A stretch of DNA of 64,000 bases from NCBI GenBank assembly GCA_951213105.1, contig OX578145.1:116577239-116641238 (forward strand), in the 5' to 3' direction. Shown one piece after another: positions 11,700 through 22,729 of this stretch. The translations under genes and the position numbers were made by a program. Numbering within the stretch: the stretch's first letter is position 1; the number at the start of each line of letters is the position of its first letter. The DNA comes from Amaurobius ferox (Eukaryota > Arthropoda > Arachnida > Araneae > Amaurobiidae). The notes beneath the pieces were generated by a model. It saw only the letters and a program-made list of their open reading frames with translations. It ran no database searches and was not told the DNA's origin.

Positions 11700-11985
11700 G
11701 TAGAAAAATTTAGATATAAACAGTTAACTTTTAAAAGAATTTAAGTATAAACGTGTCGTAAATCACATTAGAAATTTAAGGATAATTTAAGTTAAAGTTT
11801 AAAACTAAGTATACACATATTGATCAATTAGCAATTAATTTTAAATATAAATATGCTATATTAGTCAAAGTTTTAAATTTAAGTATAAACATGCTATATA
11901 TTTCAAAGTTTAAATTTAAGTATAATCATTTGATATTTCAAAGTTTAAATTTAAGTATAATATGTTTTGGTGTCTGAATTCAAGC
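11700..11985. repeat. AT-rich tandem repeat, unit about 40 bp
   Basis: The phrase 'AAAGTTTAAATTTAAGTATA' recurs at about 11864, 11907 and 11940, with decayed versions upstream. It lies directly beyond the 3' end of the copia element and could be part of its untranslated or LTR region, but no matching copy is seen on the other side. Confidence 0.6.
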
Positions 11986-12349
11986 ATAGTATACAATTTA
12001 AAAATACATTAAGTTTGAATCAAAACATCAAAAGTTTCTTTCTTCATGCACAATGAAACACATTAGCAAAAATTGCTTTTGTGAGATTGAAAAAAGTGAT
12101 GTATATTATTGTGAAAAATATAGAAGATTGACAAAATGTTTTCGTTTAAACACACATTTGCAACTAAACTGCTAAGTGCGAGAGTTCAAAAACAGTGGAT
12201 ATAAAATACAAGAATTATATGGTATTCATCAACACCAAATTTCATGCTCAATTGACAATTACATTTTGTACAATGAGGTAATAGTAAATAATAATGTATT
12301 ATATCTTCTCAAAGATTTAAAGCAAAACTTTTGAAAGGTTGAGTTTAAA

Positions 12350-12859
12350 AATCTACATTTTAAATAGTCCATCACAAAATTTAAGAATCCTATCCTTAGT
12401 CATAGGTTTGGTGAAATAATCAGGATCGTTATCCTTACTATTTATAAAATCAACTTTAAATGACTCCGTAAGAACTAAGTTTCTAGGAAAATGATATTTA
12501 ACATCAATATGCTTAGTTCAGTGATTTTCAATTGGGGAATTTGAGAAATTAATGGCTGCTTGGTTATCACAAAAAATTATACTTTTATTTTTGTTAAATT
12601 TTAAATTTATTTGGTAGCATTCCTCAATCACATTTTGCATCCATGTCATTTCTTTGGCGGCTTCTGTTAATGATACGTATTCTGCTTCCATAGTGGATAA
12701 GCTCACGCATTTATGTTTGAAGGTATGCCACGATACAGGTACTTTGTCAACGTAGAATATCATACCATCTAAAAATACCCGATCATCCCTGTTGGCTGCA
12801 AAATCAGAGTCTGAAAAACAATTCAAATTAAGCTCACTAATGTTGGACAAATCTAACAT
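12350..12859 (-). pseudogene. copia RNase H
   Basis: FSDSDFAANRDDR, LSTMEAEYVSLTEAAKEMTW and IFCDNQAAINFSNSP are the three acidic motifs of copia RNase H. The next residues (TKHIDVKYHF, DYFTKPM) continue after an in-frame stop at about 12518, as expected for the copia C-terminus. Confidence 0.85.
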
Positions 12860-12886
12860 ATAACTCTTTGTGTTGTATAAATAACC

Positions 12887-13985
12887 CTATAACTTTAATA
12901 GGGCATCCCAATGTTTTATACTGGGGTTCTCTTGAAATTGAGATAGTAAATTTACTTCATTGCACAAATCAGGTTGTGTCTTACTAGAAATGAAACTCAA
13001 ACATCCTATCAAATTTCTGTACGGAATATTTTTCATTTGATCTATTTCTTCACTAGCACCAATACAATCTATTTTACTCAAAATATAATTTTTTGCTATC
13101 AGCAAGGAAACAATTGGATATTTAAACTATTTAAATTTTTCACAGACCTTTTCAAGTTTTGGGTGTATATGAAATTTACAATCTGATTTTTCAAATTCTA
13201 CACCTGGTAGTTTTTTGATTTTACCTAGAACTTTTATATCAAATTTTTTTTCTAACATTGAAACAACAAAGTCGATATATTTTTGATTTTTAGAAAACAA
13301 AATGATGTCATCCACATAAACTAGTATAAGTACTTTCTTATTAAAGACATAACTACAATTACACCATTTAAGTTTTGTAAATTTTAGTCCTTTAAATATG
13401 GAATCTAGTTTCATAAACCAATCCCTACCACTTTGGTGAAATCCGTAAATTACCTTATTTAATAAGCATACATAATCGTCGTACTTAGTATTAGTGAAAC
13501 CTTCCGGTTGTCTCATGTAGATTTTATACTTCAACTTAGCATATAAGTATGCGCATTTGATATCTAGTTGAAAATGCATCCATCCTAGCATGCTAACAAA
13601 GATTGTGAAAAATAACCTAATGAGAATTAAATTAATGACTGGACTGAAAACTTCGTCATATGTGTCACCCTTTTCTTGGGTATACCCTTGAGCCACTAGC
13701 TTCACTTTAAATCTTTGTATTTCCCCATTTGCGGCTCTTTTCAATGTATAAACCCATTGACTGCCTCTTATATTTTCTGAAGGAGGTGCAGGAACTAACT
13801 CCCAGACATTTCATTCTTTCATAACATTTATTTCCTCAGTTATGGCATTATTCCATTCTTTGACTTGGGGTGAATTGAGGGCGGCTTTGTAGTTTTGGGG
13901 AATATTAATTTCTACATTACTAGCTTCTGATTTATTAGTCCGTTTTGATCCTATTTTACTTCTTTTATCTTTAAAGTTAAAAAGA
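12887..13985 (-). pseudogene. copia reverse transcriptase
   Basis: KLVAQGYTQEKGDTYDEVFSP and, further on, QLDIKCAYLYAKLKYKIYM are RT palm motifs. VYGFHQSGRDWF and LVYVDDIILF (catalytic YVDD) follow. Stops occur before it (about 13812) and after 13127; the connection domain continues at 12887-13105 in another frame. Closest in layout to the copia RT (RVT_2). Confidence 0.85.
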
Positions 13986-13987
13986 TT

Positions 13988-14341
13988 TTAATTATATTGT
14001 ATTTTATTCTTTTTACAATATTTTCTGACATCATTATGGGATCTTAGTCTTCTCCTACTGTCCCCCTTAACGTAATAATATACGTCTATTCTACCATTGT
14101 CAGCTCTTGGGACCTCTTCACAATCCCAAGGGATGTCCGAACAGGAAATTAGGTTGGAATCAGCAGGAGAGTCCGTTTCCTCACTGTCTTCGGATAAATC
14201 GTTGTCAGTGTCTTCACTCTCACCTGCTTTTTCGCCCGATTTCTTATCCAAACATTCCTCATCAGAGCCTATAAAATAGCGATCTGAGGTTATCTGAAAG
14301 GTGACAGTAAGGGGGTTTCTAGTATCCCCATTTGGGTCCAA
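13988..14341 (-). pseudogene. copia acidic linker between integrase and RT
   Basis: This is an Asp/Glu/Ser-rich segment (DEECLDKKSGEKAGESEDTD) lying between integrase and RT, where copia polyproteins have a low-complexity linker. It has no domain of its own. The frame ends at 13988, and the RT starts in another frame. Confidence 0.6.
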
Positions 14342-14400
14342 AATGCTTTCCTCTGTTCGATACTTTCTTCGAACCTAATGCTACTTGTTTCAATTATTTT

Positions 14401-15171
14401 TTAATCCCCTTTTAACAGTACCTGGTAGCCTCTAGTACCTGTAGCATAACCCACCATTATCCCTTCTTGAACCCACATATCTAGTTTTTTTCTTGCTTTT
14501 TTGGGTTTTCCCACATAAACTTTGTTACCAAAAATCTTAAAGGGATCTACTGAGGATTTCCCACCATTATAAAATTCTAGTGAAGTTTTAGTTTTAAATT
14601 TATGGCAAATTCTATTTTTGTCATAAGTGAAACACAAGACTGCTTCTGCCCATAACTTGTCGCTTGATTTACTTTCATTAAGCATTGCTTTTACGCAATC
14701 CAAAGCAGTGAGATTAAATCTCTCGGAAACACCATTTTGCTGAGGAGTATATACATTTATCCTTTATGCTTTAATTCCCTGTTTGGTTAAGTAATCCTTA
14801 AACTTATTATGGCAGCATTCCATGTCATAATCTGTTCTAATACTTAGCATTTTTCAATTTAACAATCTCTCTTCTCTAATTTGAAATTCATTAAATACCT
14901 TAAACACATCCGATTCTTGTTTCAGAAAAAATACGAAAACTTTTCTGCTATAATCATCGGTGATCGACAAAAAATATCTACTTCCACCTAATGATTCTAC
15001 TGGCATGGGTCCACACACATCTATGTATAACAGTTCTAAGGGTTTATTGAATCTTATCCTACCTATCGGTTTGTAAAATACCCGTTTTGTTTTAGCTAGT
15101 TTGCAGTTTAATTTTTGGAACTTAAATTTAGGAAGTCCCTTCACAGCTGAAACTTTACTTGTTTGAAACAT
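14401..15171 (-). pseudogene. copia integrase
   Basis: LELLYIDVCGPMPVESLGG, followed by YFLSITDDYSRKVFVFFLK, is the start of the copia integrase core with its first catalytic Asp. A stop near 14854 separates it from the downstream half, DKLWAEAVLCFTYDKNR, and then KKLDMWVQEGIMVGY. The two halves are in different frames. The integrase would insert the cDNA; this copy is inactive. Confidence 0.8.
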
Positions 15172-15204
15172 ATAATCAACTTTAATGTGATAATATTTTC
15201 TATG

Positions 15205-15869
15205 TCAAAGTTTGGTATTAACATTTGTTTCAGTAATAGAGCTACTCGGCTTACTTTTTTGAATATTAAATCTTTTGTTGATTTGTTTCCTAACTCCCTT
15301 AGAGTTTCCAAAATCGGATCTCAACTTTTTACCTTTCATAATCTGTTTTGTACTTCTCTGGGTTTCTCTTTCTTTTAGACGTTTGAATTTACTTTCGTTT
15401 TGTCTATCTTCATTTTCAGGTTTGCTATCTTTATAATTTTGATCCCTGATTTCCTTTAAGCTATCTAATTCATATTGGGGCTTTAAAAAATACAATCCTA
15501 ACTTTCTCTTAGCATAAAAATACTTTTCTCCCTTTGGTGTAAAAAACCAAAGTAACTCCTTTTCCCCATGAAATGAACAATTACTTTCTTCTAATACTGA
15601 AGCCGCTAAAAGATTACGACTTAATTTAGGGGAATGCATTACTTCGTTCAAAATCATATAATTTTTCTGACTATTAACAATAACAAACATTTTGATCGAT
15701 CCGATAGCTTCAATTAGGCTTTCGACATTGTCTACTGCCAGCGACATTGAAGTATCCTTCATTTCTTTGTAATTTAAGAACAATGATTTGTTGTTGCAAA
15801 AATGTCGCGTGGCAGCATTATCTACGACCCAATTAAACTTATTGATGGGATCCATAGCAAAACTGGTCT
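15205..15869 (-). pseudogene. copia protease and GAG-pre-integrase region
   Basis: The aspartic protease box reads WVVDNAATRHFC, where the family has D-S/T-G-A-T-x-H. The Gly is replaced by Ala and the preceding Ser/Thr by Asn, so the active site is mutated. It is followed by a pre-integrase segment (LSRNLLAASVLEESNC) and a Lys/Arg-rich stretch. Confidence 0.75.
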
Positions 15870-16678
15870 CAATATTTGTTTTTACACTTAATTCTACAAT
15901 ACTAGACATATTTTCCATTTTAAGTTTTGGACAATTTATCTTTAAATGACCTATCTTTTTACAAAGATAATAAGGTCCTATTTGTGACTTTTTAACTTTA
16001 GGCTTAGCCTGAAAACTCCTTAATGAATTACACATATAAACATTTTTACTTTTATAAGATACGGAGTATGCTGAATTTACACTTACATTAAAGTCCTGGC
16101 TTTGCTGCCTCAATCGACCTTCCTGAGCAGAAAGTTCAGTTTGTATCTTATCTAGTTCAAAGTCAGCATCCAGCCATCGGTATATGATCTGAGCAATACC
16201 TTGGTAAACTTCAGGTAGATACTGGATCGCTTGAAAAGTCACATAGAGTTAGTTCATCTATAGGATGATTAACAACCTTTAGTTTAGAAACAGCTTTCTT
16301 AAGTCGTGCACAAAATATTTCAATTGGCTTGTCTATTTCCGGACAGATACTGAAGAAATCGTCGAGTAGTCACACTAAATTTGCTCTAGTTGGTGCATCG
16401 AAATGATTTTTCAATTTATCCCATGCATCAGTGGGATCATCAGAAATGCTAATCAATTCTTGGTATTCTGATGATAGTCCATAAAACAGCATAGATAGTG
16501 CTTTGTCACATCGAAGGATAAATTAATCCTGATCATGTCTGGGTGTAGTTTCATCAATCGACTTTACTCGTCTTACTATGTATCCATAACACCCTTCGAC
16601 TTTGAGGGCAGAGGTCATGCTGTTGCTCCAGGTTGCATAATTGTCCTTATTGAGTAACGGCATCTTAACAGGCTCCAT
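15870..16678 (-). pseudogene. copia Gag
   Basis: The Gag starts MEPVKMPLLNKDNYATW, the typical 'L...NY..W' opening of copia Gag. It continues with the UBN2-like features WDKLKNHFDAPTRANL. In-frame TAA and TGA codons near 16527 and 16369 interrupt it. The zinc knuckle is damaged: YYLCKKIGHLKINCPK has Tyr in place of the first Cys of CX2CX4HX4C. Gag would form the virus-like particle; this copy cannot. Confidence 0.8.
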
Positions 16679-16739
16679 TATTCAGTTGTGATAATCAACT
16701 TCTTGTAACTGAAATTGCTAAGCTGGGTCATTCCACATG

Positions 16740-18830
16740 AAAACACCCATTTTAAGAAAAACTTGTTGCTCCATAGTCACAGATTTTTTTTTAATTTTTA
16801 CCATGGTTACACATGGTAATAAAACCCCCAAATCTGAATTTGTAATGTATATATCACAATAATTGCCAAGATACAGGCATTTGAAAAATGGTCATTTTTG
16901 CCGAATGGCAGCCATCTTGGATTTTCACCAATGTTTAAAAATGTAATAGCTTGAGAACTAATGGTTCAAATTAAATAATTCTGGTACTAATTTGAAGCTA
17001 TTAATATCAGGAATATAAGTGCTATATCAAAAAATAAAAAAATATATATTTTAATATCGTTATTACATGAAAATTGCAAAAATCACCTTCGGATAGATAG
17101 TCAACTTTAATGGGCCAATAAAAAAATGGCCCCTAATATTTTTTTCTGAAACTTGGTACAAATATTAACTAATATGTGCGCTTTAAGTACAAAAAAAATT
17201 AGAAAGGTAATATTTCTTATTACAGAGAAAAATAGCTATAAAACATATATATACATTTAGTTAACATTTGACATGCAATGCTTTAATCATTTAAAAAAAT
17301 ATATTTTTTAAAATTAAATAATGAGCAAAAACAAAACATAGGAATTTTTCTACACACTAACTAGTATGTGTGCTTTAAGCACACACAAAAAAAAAATTAA
17401 GATGATAATATTTAATTTAATGACTAACGAAATACTGTTATATGTATAGGAAATCAATGTAAAATTTCTGGGGTGCTGAAACATTCTAATAAAAATCTTC
17501 CTAGAAACCATACAGTTTATATTTTATATTCTTATTTCAAATTATGAAAAGGTATTTTCTATATTCAATAGAGCTGAAGATACCCATTTTTTCCTAGTGG
17601 CCACTGGCTCCTAAACCAATTTCATCGAATAGCAAGTATTATAATCTTTATCACACATCTAGAGGTCTTGGCCATATATATAATGCTCTTGGGCCATAAG
17701 AATACATAAACATAACATATACAAACAAAACGCATACTAATTTCTAATTCATTGGGATGCATTGGTACTCTAAGAATTTCTGGAGATGGACAGTTATCAC
17801 ACTAGCTCACCATACTTTTCTGATTCAGTGCAATAAACTTGTTTCTTTTCACAATGATGTAATATATTCACTGATATGGATGACATGGAGCATGAGTTTA
17901 ATATTTTGATGGTAAATACAAACACATACAGAATGAATAACTTTGTTTCCAACAGTTACATATTCTGTTGGATGTAGTGTGCAAAATTTACATAGTATTT
18001 TTATTAAGATTTTCTTTAAATGCAGCATATAATTCTTTTAAATTATGCAAAAGTAATTTCTTTTGTTTTAATATTTTCCCATTTTCACACACACTTGGTA
18101 TAGATATGCAATCTTTTCTTCCTGGACACATACGACTGTTATAATAAAAACTAGTAACTTTTTTATAGTATCAAATTTAATTTAACACTTATATCTCACT
18201 AGGCATTGATAACATCCTTTCTTCTTTTAATTTTTCTTGTTTTTTTTACTAAATTCTCTGTAGTAATATAACATGTCTTTGTTTGTTGGACTATCCATGA
18301 ATCTTGGACTAATTTTAAAATCTGCACGTTTTCTTTAAATGATGCATCTAAAGAAAACTTATTCAATAATTTTCCATCATAAACGTGCAATTTTGGCAAA
18401 TAAAGTCTTGAATTTTGTGGCTTATACTTTCAATACCTAATACTGTAGCAGTTTTAGTAGCAACATGGCTACTTAATTTTTTAACTTGCATATAACTATG
18501 TTTCCTCTAAGAGCTAAATCTATTGATCTTTATTAGTGATAAATCCAAAAGTTTGCAGCTTTTATTCAATTGTTCCATTACTATTGTGACTTCACTATAA
18601 TCTGCATCATTGGTCATTGCCATGTCAGCAGTAGAAACCTCTGACTCACTAATTGATGAATGCGAGCAAGAATAACAAGACATGCAGAGTTTTTTCCCCC
18701 TGGAATGAGTAATTCTTGATTTATCATTGACAGTCTGAGAGAAATTGGTTTTAGGTACTACGATGGGCAGACTTGAACGGCCCCCATCTATTTAACTTAG
18801 CTTTCCTGGGCTCTTATCTTTTTCGGATAA
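16740..18830 (-). pseudogene. Degenerate member of a multicopy arthropod protein family
   Basis: On the minus strand between 18790 and 18200 there is a frame with CMSCYSCSHSSISESEVST, followed by TNDADYSEVTIVMEQLNKSC. A shifted frame then carries TCYITTENLVKKTRKIK. Further on (about 18120-18010) comes MCPGRKDCISI, followed by QKKLLLHNLKELYAAFKEN. This order (Cys pairs, TxxLVKKARxLK, CPGRKDCxSI, LLxNLxELYxxFK) recalls a family of large uncharacterised proteins found in many copies in arthropod and cnidarian genomes. The match is from memory. Several stops and frameshifts mean this is a relic. The ~500 bases toward 16740 are AT-rich and probably its 3' region. Function unknown; likely transposon-derived. 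Confidence 0.45.
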
Positions 18831-19149
18831 TCATCTTGATTTTGCTTGGCCCATAACCTTCCTGGGAAATTTAACTCAATATCCTATCAAGGCAAATCTA
18901 ATTGATGCTAAACTTTCTTTGTAGCACAGCATGAGTAGAAAAAGACAGAGTCCATTTTTGTTGAAAACAAAAATCAGAGTTTTTATTCATAACATCAGAG
19001 TCTTACCTAGTAGTACAGGCTAGCTGTAGTAGCAAGCATGTAGCTGTTAAACATATGTACAAGTTTTTGAAGTTGGAAAAAATGGCCAAGAAGTTCAGTT
19101 TGGAAAATCATCAGTAGACTTTACCTATCACTGTAAGTCGTTCAACTTT

Positions 19150-19822
19150 CAACCATTTGAAGGTCACACACTGGAAACATGATTAAACTTCGTATATTTG
19201 TAGAAGACTAGAATGACTTTTACTCATTACAGAATTATGCACTAATAATTAAAATTGTAAAGCACTGGGTAAAACTTTAACATTGTTACTAACATGATCA
19301 ATAACAGATCAATAACAAGTGCATTTGTAATACCGTAAATTCCTACATCCATACATCTCATACACCTTGTGTACTTATCTAGCTCGTACTCAAAGAAATA
19401 TAGAGATAGATAGATACTGATCCTTCCAAACCGAATTTCTTATATATACCAGGATCAGTACCTCCCAGAATGATTTCCGAGGTCCGTTCCTCAAATATGC
19501 AAATGAGTTTGTGTACTCGTCGGATATTCAGATTTGCATGAAGACTTCTGCTGAAAGAACTTTGTGACCTGAGAACGAGGTAAGTCAAAAATAAATTGGT
19601 GTTTTTGTACATTGCTCAGGAGAATGTAATGAATCGCGTCGTTTGTTTACGTTCTTCCAGTGCTTGACCCTGTGTTGCAGCCCCGAGGATGGGAGACCGC
19701 TTGCCTCCAACCTCTTCGTAGGCCGTCTGGCTCAGAACTGTCTTCTTCACACCCAAAATGTTGTCGAGATACATTTCCCGGGATTTGTTAAGATGATACG
19801 CATTTCCCGTCAACAAGCGTGA
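19150..19822 (+). repeat. Permuted repeat pair, copy 2 (order B-A)
   Basis: Block B (19150-19660) is followed directly by block A (19661-19822), the reverse order of copy 1. B has a TATATATA motif (about 19441), an ATG at 19538, a GTAAGT donor at 19580 and a GTTCTTCCAG acceptor at 19660, giving an 81-bp intron-like segment. A then reads for 53 codons to a TGA at 19820-19822. An in-frame TGA in the exon-1-like part shows decay. The 19540-19660 part is also open on the minus strand. Confidence 0.7.
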
Positions 19823-19829
19823 AGTCGCG

Positions 19830-20514
19830 CTATGCGCACTGCTGTAACAGAAAACGAAAATCTGTCAAGGTGCCAACACAGTACTGCCAGAGTCATTCTA
19901 ACAACCACAGATTATGATAACCATACAGAGGAAAATAAGAAAGAAGGGATATTAAAAAATCCATTGTTGGTGGCTATCTTGAAACAAATACATGCAAATA
20001 CTCCGATGGTCATCTGATAAACGGTCTGTGCACGGTTTGAAATGGATGAAATTACATTTACCAAATGGAGGGGGTTAATTTGAAATGCTGCTGTTGTAAA
20101 AATGGATTTATAAACAAGGTTTCATTGCCGAAAATGGGAAAACAGAATTTATTAGCCAAAAGTGGGAAAAAACGTTAAAAGTTAAGAATTTAGAAAATAA
20201 AAAGGGGAAAATTTAGAAAAATAACTAAACTTGGAATTTTTATTATAAAAGGAAATTTTAAAAATCGACACAAAATAACAAGTTTGAAAAGAAAATTTAG
20301 AAAATGAAAGGAAATTAATAATTTTGAATCAGAAAATCCAGAAAACAGCATAACAGTTCACAGTCATTCCTCAATTTATCTGCTTTCATTGTATGCTGTA
20401 TAATAACCATGGCCTGAACTTTGATGACATTTGCATTTTTTCTATTTTAAGGGGGGGGGGGGGTTATCTTATTTAAAGCATTTTTTGAAGTTTTTAGAAA
20501 AAATATGTGGAGAA
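19830..20514. other. Intronic sequence without recognised gene
   Basis: AT-rich, with repeated 'TTTAGAAAA' words around 20180-20340 and a 12-G homopolymer at about 20452. No motif recognised. Confidence 0.5.
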
Positions 20515-20573
20515 GCAGAAACATTGGATATCGACAAAGAATTATAGAAACATTGGATATCGACAAAGAATTA
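20515..20573. repeat. 29-bp direct tandem duplication
   Basis: The unit AGAAACATTGGATATCGACA-AAGAATTAT occurs twice in immediate succession with no mismatch. Confidence 0.85.
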
Positions 20574-20603
20574 TCCATAAGTTAATCTTTTTTTTTCTTC
20601 AAG

Positions 20604-20677
20604 TATGCCTCAATCACATCTGTAGATGTTGAAAGATGCTTCTCAAGATATAAGAACTTGCTTTCAGACTCTAGATG
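20604..20677 (+). pseudogene. hAT transposase C-terminal (dimerisation) fragment
   Basis: A 24-codon stretch reads YASITSVDVERCFS, followed by RYKNLLSDSR, and then a stop. This is the hATC dimerisation signature ('P..SVxxERxFSxYxxILSxxR') at the end of hAT-family transposases. Nothing else of the gene is recognisable upstream, so it is an isolated relic inside the intron. Confidence 0.55.
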
Positions 20678-20679
20678 AT

Positions 20680-21480
20680 TCTTCCTTTTTAGGTGTAATT
20701 CTGATTCAGTGTAATTCTGATGTACTTTCCAGTGATTAGAATAAAAATCATTAACATTTATTTATATCAAGTATTTACTTGCTTTTCTTTTCTTCTGAAG
20801 TTTTATGGTGCATTTTATAAAGAAAAGACAACATCTTATAATTTAAAAAACATATATAATACAAGCTATTTTAGGGGAATTTTTCCTTCAAATTTTAAGA
20901 GCATATTTAGGAACTTTTAGGTTATCAGTTGTCTGGGCCCTGGTTATGACAAATTCAATAAAAGTACTGTGAGTAAGCATATGTTTTGACATCAACCTTT
21001 TGAATTGATATAGAATGGTGTCATAATAATTGACTTGAATATATATATATATATATCAAAAAATGAATTAATAACTAACAACAAATTATTGAAAATGCAC
21101 CATAAACAATATGCCATCCAAAAATAGAAAAATGTGGCCATAGCAGAATATTAAAAAAAAAATGGTGCATCAAATATGAATATCAAGGAGGATCAAATAG
21201 GAATATCAAAGAGGTTGGATGGTAATTCAGAGTAGATTGAGCATCTATTGTAAATTAACCTAAACAAATGCTTATTTCTGAATATATAGTTAGTTGCTAT
21301 GAACACCATCAGCTTAATCTATAAGCAATATTAGCCAAATAACATTGAAAACGATTAAGAAATACAGTAATTACCAGGAATCAAGTGAAAGATTTGAGAC
21401 AGAGTGAGCAAATTGAGCTATGTCCAAGAAGAACAGAGAAAATAGGATGAGTTCTAAAGACCATGGTGACAATCATGGTC
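20680..21480. other. AT-rich intronic sequence
   Basis: No gene recognised. It contains a short TA microsatellite near 21043 and AATATCAA/GGAGG.. direct repeats near 21175-21210. Confidence 0.5.
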
Positions 21481-21491
21481 TCTAGAATACC

Positions 21492-21645
21492 TTATATATA
21501 AGGTTGTCTTTTTGAGAGAAACTTGTCCTGAGAAGGAAAGATGAGTGACATTTCTGCCAACCCTGTTCTCTGTCCGGGGAGAGAAAAGCTGTTGAGAGAT
21601 GATGATCGGAATCTCATAGAAAACTATTTAAACTTTAACTCAATG
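21492..21645 (+). other. TATA-palindrome plus 35-codon exon-like frame
   Basis: The palindrome ACCTTATATATAAGGT (about 21490-21505) lies about 36 bases before an ATG at 21541. From there 35 codons (MSDISANPVLCPGREKLL...) are open up to ATG|GTAAGA at 21645/21646, a good splice donor. I do not recognise the peptide. It could be the first exon of a transposase or chance. No second exon was found. Confidence 0.25.
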
Positions 21646-21649
21646 GTAA

Positions 21650-22727
21650 GAGTGTGCATGCAATATAGATTAAAATAAAATAGTATATGCATAGTAATGT
21701 GAAGTTTATGGATACTTGATAAATTCCATACATTTGAAAAGAAATAGCAAAGTTTTAAGGAGGGGGGAGGCATGAAAATTTTAATATCACGAGAAGTTAA
21801 TACAAAGATTACTGAATGCTGTATTCAAGGATTATTTAATGATCAATGATTATATATAAAAAGATTATTGAAGGATCAGAGAAGAGACACTAACTTCTAA
21901 GTGCATTATCAGAATCGGTTTGAGAGGATTTAAACAGATATTTGATAAGTAATTACCCCCCTCCCCCTTCCTATATTTTACATAATTTCCAATCACATTT
22001 GAATAGCCGATCAACAGAATTCTATGGTAATATCTGTACTATAAAAGAAAGTAACTGGATTCAGAAAGACTCCAAATATACAAAATTAAACAAAGCAGGA
22101 TTATCATTAAATATACTGAAAAGGGATTTTCTATTAAGTATATAAAATAAAAATATTAATTACATGCATTGAGTATAAAATGTTGCAATCTAAAAATTTT
22201 AAAATCAAATCAATGTTGTTTCTCAGAAAGTTAAAAAGGACACAAATATCTTTATTGAAAAGGAACTAATCGGAGTGGAATGGTACGCTTACTTTTACTG
22301 GGCGAAATATAAAATTTATATATAAAAAATTTTAAATCAGCATATTTTTAAAAAAATATGAATGAAATTGCAAATTGATAAAGATAATATAGAGAGTTTT
22401 ATAGAAAAATCTTATTTAATTATATTTTAACATATTTCTCATCAGTTTTATCCTATTTCAAATCTTTATTTCTTGAATAGACAATACAGACAGTAGAGTG
22501 CATAATCCTGATTTAATGAATTTAAATGGGATACTTCATTCGAAATCTTTAATGTGTTGTAAAAGTAAACGTTTAAAAGTATTTTGTTAAAATCCAAATT
22601 TCTGCAATATATTTGTGAGTAAAAATATTAAAAAAGGTTATCATGTTATGCATGAAATATGTAAATTTTGTTTAAAATAAAAAGCCTAATGTATTTGTTA
22701 TACAAAATCACCTGAAAAATCCATATA
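21650..22727. other. AT-rich intronic sequence
   Basis: No gene or element recognised between the exon-like segment and the mariner element. Confidence 0.5.
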
Positions 22728-22729
22728 TA

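Larger units (their letters stand above)
12345..16678 (-). mobile_element. Ty1/copia retrotransposon, degenerate
   Basis: Minus-strand order gag - zinc knuckle - protease - integrase - RT - RNase H is diagnostic of Ty1/copia (integrase before RT). It is broken by several stops and frameshifts. LTRs, primer-binding site and polypurine tract were not identified with confidence on either side. The coding region starts at ATG 16678 (MEPVKMPLLNKDNYATW) and ends near 12350. Confidence 0.88.
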
